64,000 nt of DNA from Synanceia verrucosa (lineage: Eukaryota > Chordata > Actinopteri > Perciformes > Synanceiidae). The stretch is taken from NCBI GenBank assembly GCA_029721515.1, contig CM056552.1, positions 29,278,392-29,342,391 on the forward strand, written 5' to 3'. Of the stretch, positions 1 through 13,266 are shown piece by piece (positions within the stretch are counted from its first letter, which is position 1; each line of letters starts with the position of its first letter). The notes below the pieces were generated by a model, which searched no databases, was not told the DNA's origin, and saw only the letters and a list, made by a program, of their open reading frames with translations. A program made the translations under genes and the position numbers.

Positions 1-1
1 T

Positions 2-454
2 AGGCTGGACTACTGCAATTCCTTATTATCAGGCTGCCCTAATAAGTCTATCAGGACTCTCCAGCTGGTCCAGAACGCTGCAGCACGTGTTCTGACCAGA
101 ACCAGGAAAAGAGACCATATTTCTCCGGTGTTAGCCTCTCTGCACTGGCTCCCTGTAAAATCTAGAATAGAATTTAAAATCCTCCTCCTCACCTACAAGG
201 CACTGAATGGTCAGACACCATCTTATCTTAAAGAGCTAATAGTGCCTTATAATCCAGCTAGAACTCTGCGCTCTCAGAATGCAGGACTATTAGCGGTTCC
301 TAGGGTTTATAAAAGTAGAATGGGAGCTAGAGCTTTCAGTTATCAAGCTCCTCTTCTGTGGAACCAACTCCCTCTTTCAGTCCGGGAGGCAGACACCATC
401 CCCTTATTCAAGAGTAGGCTTAAGACTTTCCTTTTTGATAGTACTTATAGTTAG
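2..454 (+). CDS. C-terminal part of L2-like reverse transcriptase (5' end cut by window)
   Basis: The frame is open from base 2 to a TAG at 452-454, about 150 codons. It shows LDYCNSLLSGCPNKSI, LHWLPVKSRIEFKILLLTYK, FSYQAPLLWNQLPLS and FKSRLKTFLF, a conserved C-terminal block of fish L2/CR1-type LINE proteins downstream of the catalytic RT core. It is a transposon remnant, not a host gene; the visible part has no stop or frameshift. Confidence 0.8.
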   Translation, partial: RLDYCNSLLSGCPNKSIRTLQLVQNAAARVLTRTRKRDHISPVLASLHWLPVKSRIEFKILLLTYKALNGQTPSYLKELIVPYNPARTLRSQNAGLLAVPRVYKSRMGARAFSYQAPLLWNQLPLSVREADTIPLFKSRLKTFLFDSTYS

Positions 455-954
455 GACTGATCCAAGGCTGACTCAGGCTGCCTTGGATCAATCCTTAGTT
501 ATGCTGCTATAGGTCTAGACTGCCGGGGGACTTCCTCTGACACACTGAGCTTCTCCTCTTCTTCATTTGGATGCCTCCATTAAGTCATTTTACTAACTCA
601 TCTTCTTCCCTGGAGTCCCTGTGCTCTCAGCTCCCAGGTGTTCGTGAGCTGAGGCCACTTGGTGAGAAGGAGGTGGTTTCATCCAGGCTTCATCTGTCGT
701 GACGGTGGTGAGATGGAGAAGAGGCGATGCTGCTCAGGTTGTATCTGTTAGAGTAGTGGAGAAGAGGATGTGTTTACTCTTCCTCCCTTTAACACATGCT
801 GCAGATTAGTTTTGTGCCTCATAGTCCCTGTGCGTTCTCATCTCACAGGTATCCATGGATCCAGTCTACCTGGTGGAGTAGTGGTTGGACAGACCAGTCA
901 GGCTTCATCTTCTGGTTCTGAGCGACGTGGTGGTGATGAGGTCATCTTGCGGAG

Positions 955-1400
955 GCTTCTCCTGTTTGGTGTGGTGGAGAGGAAGACGTGCTGCACAGGC
1001 TTCTTCTGGTTGGTGTGGTGGAGTGAAAGACGTGCTGCCCAGGCTTCTTCTGGTTGGTGTGGTGGAGAGGAAGACATGCTGCCCAGGCTTCTTCTGGTTG
1101 GCGTGGTGGAAAGGAAGACGTGCTGCCCAGGCTTCTTCTGGTTGGTGTGGTGGAGAGGAAGACGTGCTGCCCAGGCTTCTTCTGGTTGGCGTGGTGGAGT
1201 GGAAGACGTGCTGCTCAGGCTTCTTCCGGTTGGCGTGGTGGAGAGGAAGACGTGCTGCCCAGGCTTCTTCCGGTTGGCGTGGTGGAGAGGAAGACGTGCT
1301 GCCCAGGCTTCTTCCGGTTGGTGTGGTGGAGAGGAAGACGTGCTGCCCAGGCTTCTTCTGGTTGGCGTGGTGCAGAGGAAGACGTGCTTCTCATCCTTTG
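955..1400 (+). repeat. 44-bp minisatellite in LINE copy 1 3' UTR, about 10 units
   Basis: The units share GGCTTCTTCTGGTTGGTGTG and GTGGAGAGGAAGACGTGCTG and repeat every 44 bases (for example at 999, 1043 and 1087). Because 44 is not a multiple of three, three units make a 44-residue period, so several frames on both strands stay open without coding. LINE copy 2 has about one such unit (about 50170..50235). Diverged older units lie upstream at about 690..955. Confidence 0.9.
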
Positions 1401-1797
1401 CTGATAGCTTGATGATGCTCTTCATCCTCTTGAACACTCTCATACAATTCTATATATATACACTGTATATCAGCTGTTGTTATATTGAGTTGGACATTTC
1501 CATACAATTTTATATGTAATGTTAATGTGTTTTCATTGTTGTTATTCTGTACACATGGCATCTATTGCACATCTGTCCATCCTGGAAGAGGGATCCCTCC
1601 TCTGTTGCTCTTCCTGAGGTTTCTTCCGTTTCTTTTTCCCTGTTAAAAGGTTTTTTGGGGGAGTTTTTCCTTAGTTGATGCGAGGGTCATTTGTAAAGGA
1701 CAGAGGGTGTCATATCCTGTACAGATTGTAAAGCCCAATGGGGCAAATTCATAATTTGTGACAAATACACAAATAAACTTGACTTGACTTAACTTGA

Positions 1798-2992
1798 TTA
1801 AATCCAGAGTTTTCTCCAGAAATATGAGCTAATATGTGAAGATCTTATAAACTGTGAACAAAGGTAGGAATAGCCACCGGGCTAATGTTCCAGAACTTTC
1901 CATCACATGAATCACTAACAGAGCCACCTTGTCTATGAAAGAACTGTGTGACAAACTGTCGACCTTTCACTTCTTTCTCCTGTCTGAGCTTTGTTTCTTT
2001 TCTTTTTTTCCTCCCTGACTTTTCAGGCATCCTGCTGTCTCCTCCTCCAATGTTTCCAGAGCAAATAAACTTAATGATATCAATGCATTGTAAATAAAAT
2101 ATATGTGTGACTGCAAGTTCAGTAATGAGTGTCCTATTATTTTGTCAGTATTATTATGATTACATTAGGGGCCTCTCTGAGCCTGAATCTAGAATCCTTC
2201 TCCTTATTCACCACCCTTGAGGGCCCCCTAGAGGCCAGGGAGCCCTAAGCATGTGTTTAGTTGGCTTATGCCTCTGTGGCTCTGTTCATTTGGTCTGAAC
2301 CAAGGAAAAACTGGAAGATCATTTCCTTAACACATGGCGATCAGCAGATGGATTCGCGCTTGAATTTGAGCTAAAACTACAGTTAGAGAATCCAGTGGGA
2401 GCAGTGTGGATGTGAGAGGCATTTCCTGATGAATATTTGATACACTGATGTTCTCAAATGTTCAGACTGAGCTTACAGAGCTTACTTCTCTGCTGAAGGC
2501 TGAGTTCCACCAAACCATATCATATAAAACTTATATTATAAACATACACTGATCAAACATACCATTATGAGCACCTGCCTCTTATTGTGTTGGGCCCCCA
2601 GGAACAGCCCTGACCTATGACCTCTGACCCCTGAAGGTTTATTCTGTGGTGACTCCTTTCTATCTTCAGCAACTTCTCTGCTCTGTTGGATCAGACCACC
2701 AGGACCAGCCTTCACTCCCCACCTGCATCAGTGATCCTTGTCCTCTCATGACCCTGTCTCTGGTTCACCACTGGTCCTTCCTTGGACCACTTTTGATAGA
2801 TCCTGACTACTGCAGACCAGGAACAGCCCACAGGAGCTGCACTTCTGGAGATGCTCTGATCCAGTCCTTGGTTCTGGTCTTACATATCCCAGGTTTACTG
2901 TGAATCTACCCCTCTTTCTGACCACAAAACCTTGCATTTTTTTGCTTAGCATCGTTTCCACATGACTGTGTTTGTGTAAGCAGCAGCCATAC
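1798..2992. other. Intron sequence after cntn2 exon 19, nothing recognised
   Basis: Between the LINE tail and exon 19 I see no exon matching the fourth FNIII domain or the GPI signal, no other conserved protein match and no clear repeat. Confidence 0.5.
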
Positions 2993-3179
2993 GTGGTTTC
3001 CTGGTGGTGACGGTGGTGCGTGGTGACGGCGGCCCGGTGCCGGCACTGTTGTATGCCAGAACAGCGACGTGGTATCGAGTGCTGGGTCTGAGTCCAGACA
3101 CTCTGGCTGTAGTTTCCAGTCCTGCTGTCCGCACTCGGTCTGCTGCCGCTTCCCGCTCATGCTGCCGCCAGTACCTGAT
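2993..3179 (-). CDS. cntn2: cntn2 exon 19: second half of FNIII domain 3 (last exon in window)
   Basis: It encodes IRYWRQHEREAAADRVRTAG, LETTARVSGLRPSTRYHVAV and AYNSAGTGPPSP. It is 187 bases and ends in phase 1 after RKP, with donor GTATGG, as expected for the boundary before FN4. No FN4 or GPI-signal exon was found between here and base 1. Confidence 0.95.
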
Positions 3180-6100
3180 CTGAGGACACACGTGACGCCA
3201 AAAACATTCACAGCACTGACCTGAAAGCATGTGTATGAACCAGTTTATTCAGTACATTCATCTCCATCAATAAGAGAAAAGGAAACTGATACCAACAGGC
3301 AATGAGAGGAGGCTGATATCAGTCATTTGTGCACTGATACTTGATTATTAATGATCTTGATCATTAAAACATCAAAGTTGTTTATGTGAGCTTGAACTAT
3401 GATAGCTAATAAATGATTCGAGCTTTAACAATAGAGGACTGTGGCTAATGAAAGTGGCTCAACACCAGAACAACCTGGTCAATGAGAACAAAGTTTGAGA
3501 TTGATGAAAAACTGTGGCTGTAGATTCACTGATAAACTTTGATCAAAACAGAGACAGTGAGTAGATTTTAGAAATTAGAAAGGAAATGCATGATACACCA
3601 AAACTGATCTTTTCTCCTTTTCTCAAACTAGATGGCACTGATTAAATATGAATCATCATTAGCACTCAAACATCCACATGTGTGTTTCTGCACCTCGTAT
3701 CCTCGGAGAATGCCATTGGCGCTCAGCTGCTGGACGGGCTCCCATGAAACCTGGATCTCAAAGGCGGTCAGTGCCGTGGCGTTGATGTTCGATGGTCCTA
3801 CTGTTGGCTCTGTGAGGAGGAAGAGGCCACAAGGTCAGACAGTGAAACGTAGTTCATGACTCTCAAAATTACATTTTCACCAGTGAGCGGCCTGTGCTCA
3901 GTGTACTAAAGGTTGTGGTGAGAGCAAATGCTGCAGTTAGAAACAGCTCTTTCAGTCTTTCTTCACAAACTCGTGCAGTGCCTGTTCAAAACACTCCTCA
4001 GTGCTCGTTCTGTAGTGATGCTGCTGCAGCTGTCTGGAGAACCATTCCTAACAGACAGCAGAGCACAGAACAGTGAGCTTCACTGGCTCCTCACTAGTGA
4101 TGGACAAATGAAGCTTCATGAAGCAAAATTACTAAATTTCCATTACATCTTTAAACCAAGAGCGCCATCTAGAGGAGTCAAAAAAATACCACAAAGTGCT
4201 TCATGAAGCTTCATTTGTCCATCACTTCTCCTCAGCATTATTATGATGTCTACTCTCTATGAAAAATACAGACTCATCCTACTGTTCTAACCCCAAATGT
4301 AATTTCCCCATTGAGGGATCAATAAAGTAAGTCTTCTTCTTCTTCTTCTTCTTCTTCACTGTACTCCAAAATAATACAAATGGCCCCCAAAGCAATCTAA
4401 TGCTGTAAAAGCAACGCAACTTAACTGTGGACCGCTCACTGTGTACCTGTACTTCAAAGGAAAACACTGTAGCACCACATTTTTAATACCAAATATTACT
4501 GGTTATGTTGCAGATTCAGATTTAACTGATGAAATATTAGGGCCTGACCAATATGATTTTTTTGAGGCCAATGCCGACAGATATTTAGCAGGAAAAGAAT
4601 ATGACAACAATTCATCAACCGATGAATATTTTTTTTTTTTTTCAGCCCTTTAACACTTGTAACAATGAGACAAATTGAAGGAATAACACTTAACTTTTTC
4701 TGCAACTTTAATTTCACAATAAGAAATACACTGTGCAAAAATAACATGCAAAATTGCAGTAAATATATGAAATAAAATAAATATTCATGTAAAAATAAAC
4801 TAAATCTCTCATGTCCTTAAACATTGAATCATGTTTTCTCTGCTCCATCATTCTTTACCATCTTTTGTTTTCCTTTTGAATACAATGGTCACACAGTCTG
4901 ACACATGAATGAATCCAAACACAACCTGTGAGCAGCCAGTGTGTTAACGTTGCTCAAAAAGTCTCATGAAGAGTGACATGACCTGCAGAAGCAGAAATGA
5001 CAGGGATGTTGCTGGGTTTAACTTTTCATGGCTGTACTGAGTAAAGGACATGACTGTGCAAACTGCTACAGTTTGGCTGGGTAGTGATTAGACTCAGTGC
5101 TCCATCTACTGGAAAAAGAGTGCTAGGACACCATTTAATGCCTGCACTGTTTCATGAAAATAATCACTGTGCAAAATTCAGGCTAATGTTGATTATTTTA
5201 AATTGGGCGAGAAGTGATTAAATTGGCTGTCTGATTAAACGGTTGGGCCCTACAAAATATGGTAACTGTTGCTAATCCTATCAAGAATCACCTTCACCAG
5301 TGAAGCTGGACCTGATCTTCACCCTGGACTGATCAGCAGACCATCAGAGGACCAACACACAGAGACAGAAACCATTCACACTGACATTCACACCTAGAAC
5401 CAGTTTAGAGTCACCAGTTAACCCAAGCTGACTGTCTGTGGACTGAAGGAGGAAGCTGGAGAACCAGAGAGAACCAAGAGAGAACCAAGAGAGAGCCAAG
5501 AGAGAACCAAGACAGAACCAGAGAAAACCAAGAGAGAATCACAGAGAACCAAAGAGAGAACCAAGACAGAACCAGAGAAAACCAAAGACAGAACCAAGAT
5601 AGAACCAAGAGAGAACAAAGAGAGAACCAGAGAGAACCAAGACAGAACCAGAGAAAACCAAGAGAGAATCACAGAGAACCAAAGAGAGAACCGAGACAGA
5701 ACCAGAGAAAACCAAAGACAGAACCAAGATAGAACCAAGAGAGAACAAAGAGAGAACCAGAGAGAACCAAAGACAGAACCAGAGCGAAAACCAGAGAGAA
5801 CCAGAGAGAACCAAGAGAGAACCAAAGAGAACCAGAAAGAGAACCAGAGAGAGAACCAACGAGAGAACCAGAGAGATAACCAAAGAGAGAACCAGAGAGA
5901 TAACCAAAGAGAGAACCAGAGAGAGAACCAAAGAGAACCCGAAAGAGAACCAGAGAGAGAACCAAAGAGAGAACCAGAGAGAGAACCAAAGAGAACCAGA
6001 AAGAGAACCAGAGAGAGAACCAAAGAGAGAACCAAAAAGAGAACCAGAAAGAGAACCAGAGAGAGAACCAAAGAGAACCAGAAAGAGAACCAGAGAGAGA

Positions 6101-9100
6101 ACCAAAGAGAACCAGAAAGAGAACCAGAGAGAGAACCAAAGATAACCAGAGAGAGAACCAAAGAGAGAACCAAAAAGAGAACCAGAAAGAGAACCAGAGA
6201 GAACAGGTAGAAGCTGCTTGGACTCACCTTCCTCTGCAGAGTGCACCACAGCGATCTGGCTGAATGGACCTTCTCCTCTGCGGTTGAAAGCCTTGATCTT
6301 CACCTCAAAGGGACTGTACGGCGTCACGCTGTCGTTGTAGTAAACATAGCGGGATGACTCCACGTGAGGAATGCGAACCACTGTCCACTCTCCGTCTTTC
6401 TTCCTGAAGGCCAGGATGTAACCAAAGCCATCACCGTTCTGGTACTCTCTGGCCATGGGCTGGAAGGTTCAGCAGGAGTTAAGAAGTCAGTCTCTACAGA
6501 AACCCCCCAAAAAATGTTCCAACACACACAGACATTCAGAAACTTCCCACAGAACATTGTGAATTTCATCCCCATCAATGGAAATGCATATGAAGAGATT
6601 AACATGTTGGTACTGACTATTTTATTATGCTGCAGCATGTACAATATACCATGTTCACATGCACACATACACACAGTGAGTCATCCACTCACCGTCCAGG
6701 TAACGATGAGTTCATTGCGGTCTCCTCCTCCTCCTCCAAGACCACTGGGGGCCACTGTGGGAGCTGAGGGCCACATACACAAATCACAAAATGATATTTA
6801 CACATGACATAATCCACACAAGTGGATCAATGGGAAGTAGAATAGGAAGAGAGCAAGGATGCTCTGTTTTCATCTGACAGTTATTTGTTTAGTACATTTG
6901 GCTGACACAATGGACATAAAAATGTTTAGCCACAATTAGCATAACCAAATTGTATATAGCTATAACTAATTCTATAATTGAACTGTCAGCAGTTGAGAGT
7001 GTGTTAAGTCAGGAACACAGAGCTCAGCCTGCAGGCCCTTAGTTAAACTCAGGGTTAGCCCACTTTAAAACATGCTAGATCTGTGCTGGTGTGAGAGCTT
7101 CCTCAGGCTAAGCTATCTGAATCTCAGTGCAGCATGAAAAGCCTAAAGCAGTACAGGGTGTGACCTGTGGCCCCTCACCTGCTTGCTGTGTGCGGATGGT
7201 GTGTGAGGGCATGCTGGGCTCTCCACTGCCCAGGATGTTGCTGGCGATCACCTGGAACTCATAATCCATCCAGGGCATCAGGCCCATGACCCGAGCCGAC
7301 TCTGCGTTCCCCTCGATGTTCACTGGGTCTGGTGCACAGTGAGGAGACATGTTTATTCACAATATCTAGTATAATCTAGCAGTAATCTATTTTGCCTGAA
7401 TTCGTTTCGTCTATGTCTGTAAAATATTCCTACTGTAGTAATGATGATGAATGATGGAAAAAGAGATGAAAGTGTTTGACATGAAAGACAAATAACAGGA
7501 TGTGCCTCTTTTTGACCATTTGATTCTTTATGTAATCTCAGGTTCAGACTGGCTCTTCACTTAAAATATTCATTAATATGTCATGCCTGAGTGTCTGAAA
7601 GAACTAATGTGTGTTACGTTACTGACATACAGAGGAGGCTTCAGGGTCCCATCCGGCCTGACCATCTACATTCCTGAGGTGCAGACTCAGTAGCCATCTC
7701 TTTTTATTGATCACTTGATCCTACAGACCTGCTGCTTCTATATACAGTATGTGTTAAAGGACAAATTAAGGTGCACACCAATGCGTCAATTAATCCTTAT
7801 TTTGACATGTGCTTTTAATCGACCAAATGTAATTTGTAACTTGTATTACTATACACTGTGTCCAAAACTAGAGAGACTCATTTGGAAGATTTCAGTGTTT
7901 TCAACAGGATTCACAAATGGTGTGGGTGAAATCTATTATTATAAGGACTAGAGGCTGGGTGTCATCACTCTCCTTCACCTTTTATGACTATTCATAGCTT
8001 ATGATTCCTAACCTCCACTTATTAATTACAGATATTTTGACAGCAATGATGCACTGCTGACTTCAGTGTGACTGCTGTGAAACTGACTTGATTGACAAGA
8101 TCAGATGTTGATTCATTTTCTATTAAAACTAAGATTCACACACCTGTCCTCATTTTCTTCCACTCCGATGAGAGCGACGAGCGGCCCATGATGACATATT
8201 TGCCGATGGGACTGTGGTTATCGTAGCCACGACTCCACCTGAGCTCCACTGAGGCCTCAGCCACATTCCTCACTAGTAGACCTCCAGGAGGTCCTGGAGG
8301 ACCTGGACATAACACAGAGAAGTTACCATCTGACAGAGTAAATGAAACCATATCTAAATGTCTATTTATGAGACACAGTAGAGTTACTCCATGATTCAGC
8401 TCATCATTAGACTGATACCTGACACAGTGAGTGCTCCACAGCCTGGAGCTTCTCAGGTCGTACCTGACAGAGTTAATTCAGGTGATGGTCATCAACCCAT
8501 CTCGTTAGATACCTGCTCACTTGTGATGGGCAAATGAAGCTTCATGAAGCACTTGTGGTATTCTTTGACTCCTCTAGATGGAGCTCTTGGTTCCAAGATG
8601 TAATGGAAATTTAGTAATTTTCCATTACACTAGCCTTTTTCTTTAAACCAAGAGCACCATCTAGTGGAGTCTAAAAATACCATAAGTCATGAAGCTTCAT
8701 TTGTCCATCATTACTGCTCACCACTCATATTTACTAGGGGTGTGACAGGACTCAAAAGTTCAGCATGTAACTCAATTTAAAGTGACGGTCTGGATCATTT
8801 ACATTTGTTTACGCAGTTACTTTGACATATTTTTCTACTTATTCCACTTGTTTTCTTCTGTCACAGCTTCTAATTTTTATACAGGGCCCTCAGTGCCATG
8901 TTTCTCTGTCACTTTGCTGCTGGAACTCTGTAAATTTCCCCATTGGTGGGATGAAGAAAGGATTAACTCTCCATTTTCGACATCTTATCCTCATAGGGTC
9001 GTGGGGGGGCTGGATCCTATCCCAGCTGTCTTAGGGTGAAAGACAGGGTACACCCTGGAAAAGTCTCCAGTTCATCACAGGACACATAGAGACAGACAAC

Positions 9101-11774
9101 CACTCACACTGACATTCACACCTACGGACAATTTAAATTAGCCAATTAACCTAATCTCCATGCATGTTTTTGGATGGTGGGAGGAAGCCAGAGTACCAGA
9201 GAGAACCCACACAGACATGAGGAGAACATGCAAACTCCACACAGAAAGGCCCCAGGCCGGGAATCAAACCCAGTACCTTCTTGCTGTGAGGCGACAGTGC
9301 TAACCACTACACCACCGTGCCGCCCAAAATTTAGGATTAACTAAACTAAAAGAAATATTCATTTGTGACAAAGTGATTTCAAGCACAGAATAAATGTACA
9401 ATAGGATGGAGGTAAACTAACCTTCATCATATGTTTAATGAACATCAGAGTATGATGATATACAGTTGCTATCAGTATCTGTTGCTATGGAAACACCAGT
9501 GGACTTGTGAAACTGATCTCGACTGAACAATGTCTAATACTTCCTTACCTCGGACCACTAGCTTGGCTGAAGCTGAGGCACTGTCCACCACAGTCTGGGC
9601 TGTGCATGTGTACATCCCTGCTTGACTCAGCTGAGTGTTCACAATCAGCAGGTCACCGATGTTTTCCTTCTGAATGGGCAGACAGGAGTAGGTTAGTCCA
9701 GAGTTCAACAGACAGAAGGCCTGAATACAGCAGCATCTTATCACATGCTTGTATGAATGAAACATTCATACAAGCAGGAGCAGGAGTTTATCTCTGCCAG
9801 GAGCTATGCTGCTCAGGTACCATGAAATGAACTCATTATGCTCAATTCAGTGTCATTGTTTAAGAATTATCTTTATGCTGTTGTGTTTATCCTGTTAAAC
9901 AGCTGTGTGAAATTTTCATAATTAGAAACTTAATTCTTCAGTTATGGCCACAAACCCTTTCCATCCAAGTGGATGTTTCCTCAAGGCGTTCCCAGATATC
10001 GGACAGACGGTGGATGATCTGCAAACATTATGCCTACATCCACTCTGAGAAGCCTGTCGTCTATGTTGATAATGTCCCAAACAATGGAGCCAGTGTAACA
10101 GCTTAACATTTACATTTGGCATCAGCGGATCTCCAGCTGATAAATACATATTAGTATATTAATGAACAAGTCAGACCAGTGGTTATGAGGGCAGACTCCC
10201 TTTACCACTTTATTTTGACTTGGAAATATAATAATAATAATAACAATAATAATAGTAATTGGCTTTATGTAGCAATTTTCATACAAACTAAAGGAGCTGT
10301 ACAGAGGGAAACACATAAGACAGACTCAAAGGAGAAGCTATCCAAAAACCATCCACGAGCCACTGTTGCACTGGGCATGTTCATGGGCTTTATTGAAAAT
10401 GAGAAGAATACGGACTGTTGGCAGTGATTCCATCACTGAGCTCTAAACATACAAGACTACATGATAAATTACTGTACCTATAATACAGCCCTGGCAACTG
10501 CAGTGCTATTGCTGAGCGATACTGAAGTGCTGCTTTTGCACAGTGATTGCAGTGCAATTGCAGCACAATTACTGTGCACTAGCACCGCAATAGCATGCAC
10601 CTGTAATTGCGCTGTTATTTTGACTCAATCAGTGGGCTGTATTCCAAAATGTTCCCAAAGTTAGTACAAAATCTACAGTGCTCTGAGCAAAATGACTGGA
10701 CTCGGAGAAACACAGTTTAAGTGTTCAGCATCAAAGGAAAATGAGCCAAAACAGAGTTTATCCCACAGACATCACATCATCACCACCATGCCTCACAGGA
10801 CTCACCCCCTCCACCCGGTGGTATGGGCCGGCCGAGTCCTCCAGGTCCAGAAGGACCCCGTTGATGGCCCAGGTGAAGGTCAGGTCCATGGTGGGGTCAT
10901 GGGAGGCGTGACACTGAAGCGTCACATTTTCCCCTTGATTGATGTCAGCGTTGGAAGGAGCCAGCGTGATCTTAGTGGCATCTGCAGGGTTTAGACAATG
11001 CACCCCAATGAAAGCAAATTCAGGTTCAAACAGGCAAGAAAAGTGGGTTGTATTTTCTTTACGAGATCCACAACTTAGAAGACAATAAGGAGGAGGAAAT
11101 CCTCTGAAATCAAGAGAAAGCTGATGGTCCTGACGAGTGACTGTAAAATAACGAGGCTATTTTTCAGTTTTCACAGCAGACATTTCGACATGAGCAGTGA
11201 ATAACATCATTGTATAGTCTATGTTAGCTCACTGGCACGGCTTTCTGAAACACTTGTGAAGCTTTTCATAGTAATATCTTATGCAAGGAACACAGGTGTA
11301 GCCTCCATGGAAGATTTTTTTGAAGTATTGTCATGTATAAATGCCACACCTGACACCAGTGAGACACACTTTGAAACTACTGATATCAGTCCAGCTTTGG
11401 CTCCTCCATCATCTCCAGTGTCCTTGTGTGGAGTTAAAGGAACATATCAGCCCAATGAAAAAAAAAAAAAAACGACTAGACATGCCATCCCTACTGGTAA
11501 CTCACTGAGGTGTGAAATATAATTCAACTTTTCAAGTAGAGTGCCATTTAAAGATCACATATTATGCACTTTTTCTGCAATTTTATATAGGTCTCAGATG
11601 TGCAACAATATTGTATTCAAAGTGTATTAGCCCAAACTCAGCCCTGATCCTGAATTGCAGCCAGTTAAAAATCACTGTATTGATCTCTGCTGAGAACAGA
11701 CTGTTTCTGTGTCTGTACCTTTAAATGTTCATGAACTGTCTCTGACCACGCCCCCTCTCTGGAGAGAGGAAGTG

Positions 11775-11830
<56 letters not shown>

Positions 11831-13222
11831 CTTACTGTGTGTTTATGTTTACTCATAGATGTGTACTGGCACTGGCAAAAGAGGCTACCGTTAACAGTAG
11901 GCAGAATCACTCAAATTACAAATAAGTGTAGAACATTAGCTTCAAATGAGCCTTGTGCTCACAGAGCTTATGTTGAATGTCTCCTGATATTAATCACAGC
12001 TCCGTTAGCTGCAGTGCTCCATCTGTAAACACTGCAGCTAACAGAGCTAGCTAAGGTGACAAGTATACCACAGGGGAAATAGTACAGGGAGCATCTGGAC
12101 TGTATAGAATACATTATTCTATGATGGGACAGGGACATGTTTCCAGGCTATCACGCTAAGTAGAGCTACCCAGTAAAGCAACACAAAATGGAATAAGTTA
12201 CATCTCCACGTTTGTAGCTGTGTCCCAGACAGTTGGTGCAGATCCATGCTTCATGTTCAGCTGGTTAGTGAAGTCTGCTTTGTGAGATGATGAACACACA
12301 CATGCTAAACTTTGGGAAGCTCTCTTGCTACATTTCCAGCTAAAATAAATCGATCCACTGGGTCTTCAGAGGACGAACAGAGTAAAAAGAGCCTCCTGTG
12401 CTTGTTGAAGCAGCCAACACACAGAGCAGCTGCTGTGCTTTACTCCTAACTTTGTCAGGTTTGTTTGTGAAAGTTAGAGAGGAGAAACAATGACGACCGC
12501 TCCGTAACTTCAGAGGAGGGTTATCTATCCAGGGGGAGGCTGGCTCAAAGGCAGTGTCCTCTACTGGAGGGACAGAAAAATGTTCAACTCGTCTGTTTCA
12601 GCACACATTAGCTAAGAAGAGGATCAAGCAGGGGAAGGAGGTGACAGACTTTTTTCACTCCTGGGGCCTCATTCACAGACTATGGGGACACATACTACTG
12701 TTATACTACCTTTATAAAGTGAATTTTGCATAATAGGTGACCTTTAAAATTGGCAGTGACATCTATTTGCAGATTAGAAGCGCACATGTCAATGTTGTTA
12801 TTGTATGCCCTGCCTCTTTAACATTAATGTTGTTTATCTGATGTACCTTATGAAGCCCCATACACACAAATATCTAGTATGCCTGAGATGAAAAATAATC
12901 AATAAACCTTTACCACTTACAATTAACATTTTAACAAGGTTACATAAATAGTGGGACACTTTACAATAAAATATTTGTTATTTATCTTCCATATAAACCA
13001 ACACTGATAGATCTAAAGTTATATCTATATACTGTATGATCATGGTTGATTTATTCATCTAATGCTAATTTGTGATTAAAGTATTTTTTACTTCATTAAA
13101 ATAGTCTGTGCTTCTATTGCTAGGACTTCAATATATAACTGAATGACATTTGGCCATACACTGCAGAAAATATCTAGTTTTCAGTTTTCTACTGGTCTCC
13201 ATTTTGAAGCCAAAAAATGTGA

Positions 13223-13266
<44 letters not shown>

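Larger units (their letters stand above)
1..1797 (+). mobile_element. L2-like (CR1/L2 superfamily) LINE, 3' part, copy 1
   Basis: A non-LTR retrotransposon runs in from the left edge. It has the end of the reverse-transcriptase ORF (2..454), a long 3' UTR with a 44-bp tandem repeat, and a terminal ACTTGACTTGACTT tail near 1785. The same order is found on the minus strand at 49944..53405, so the two are copies of one family. The clade name rests on protein resemblance and the tail and is not certain. Confidence 0.8.

Noticed and set aside
770..1519. Long overlapping open frames on both strands
   Set aside because: They are the 44-bp minisatellite. Since 44 is not a multiple of three, the frames rotate through the same phrases. 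No conserved protein is present.
5411..6227. Open frames up to 269 codons rich in Ser, Leu, Phe and Trp
   Set aside because: They are produced by the stop-poor purine/pyrimidine repeat in intron 17. Only the part at 6228..6459 is a real exon.
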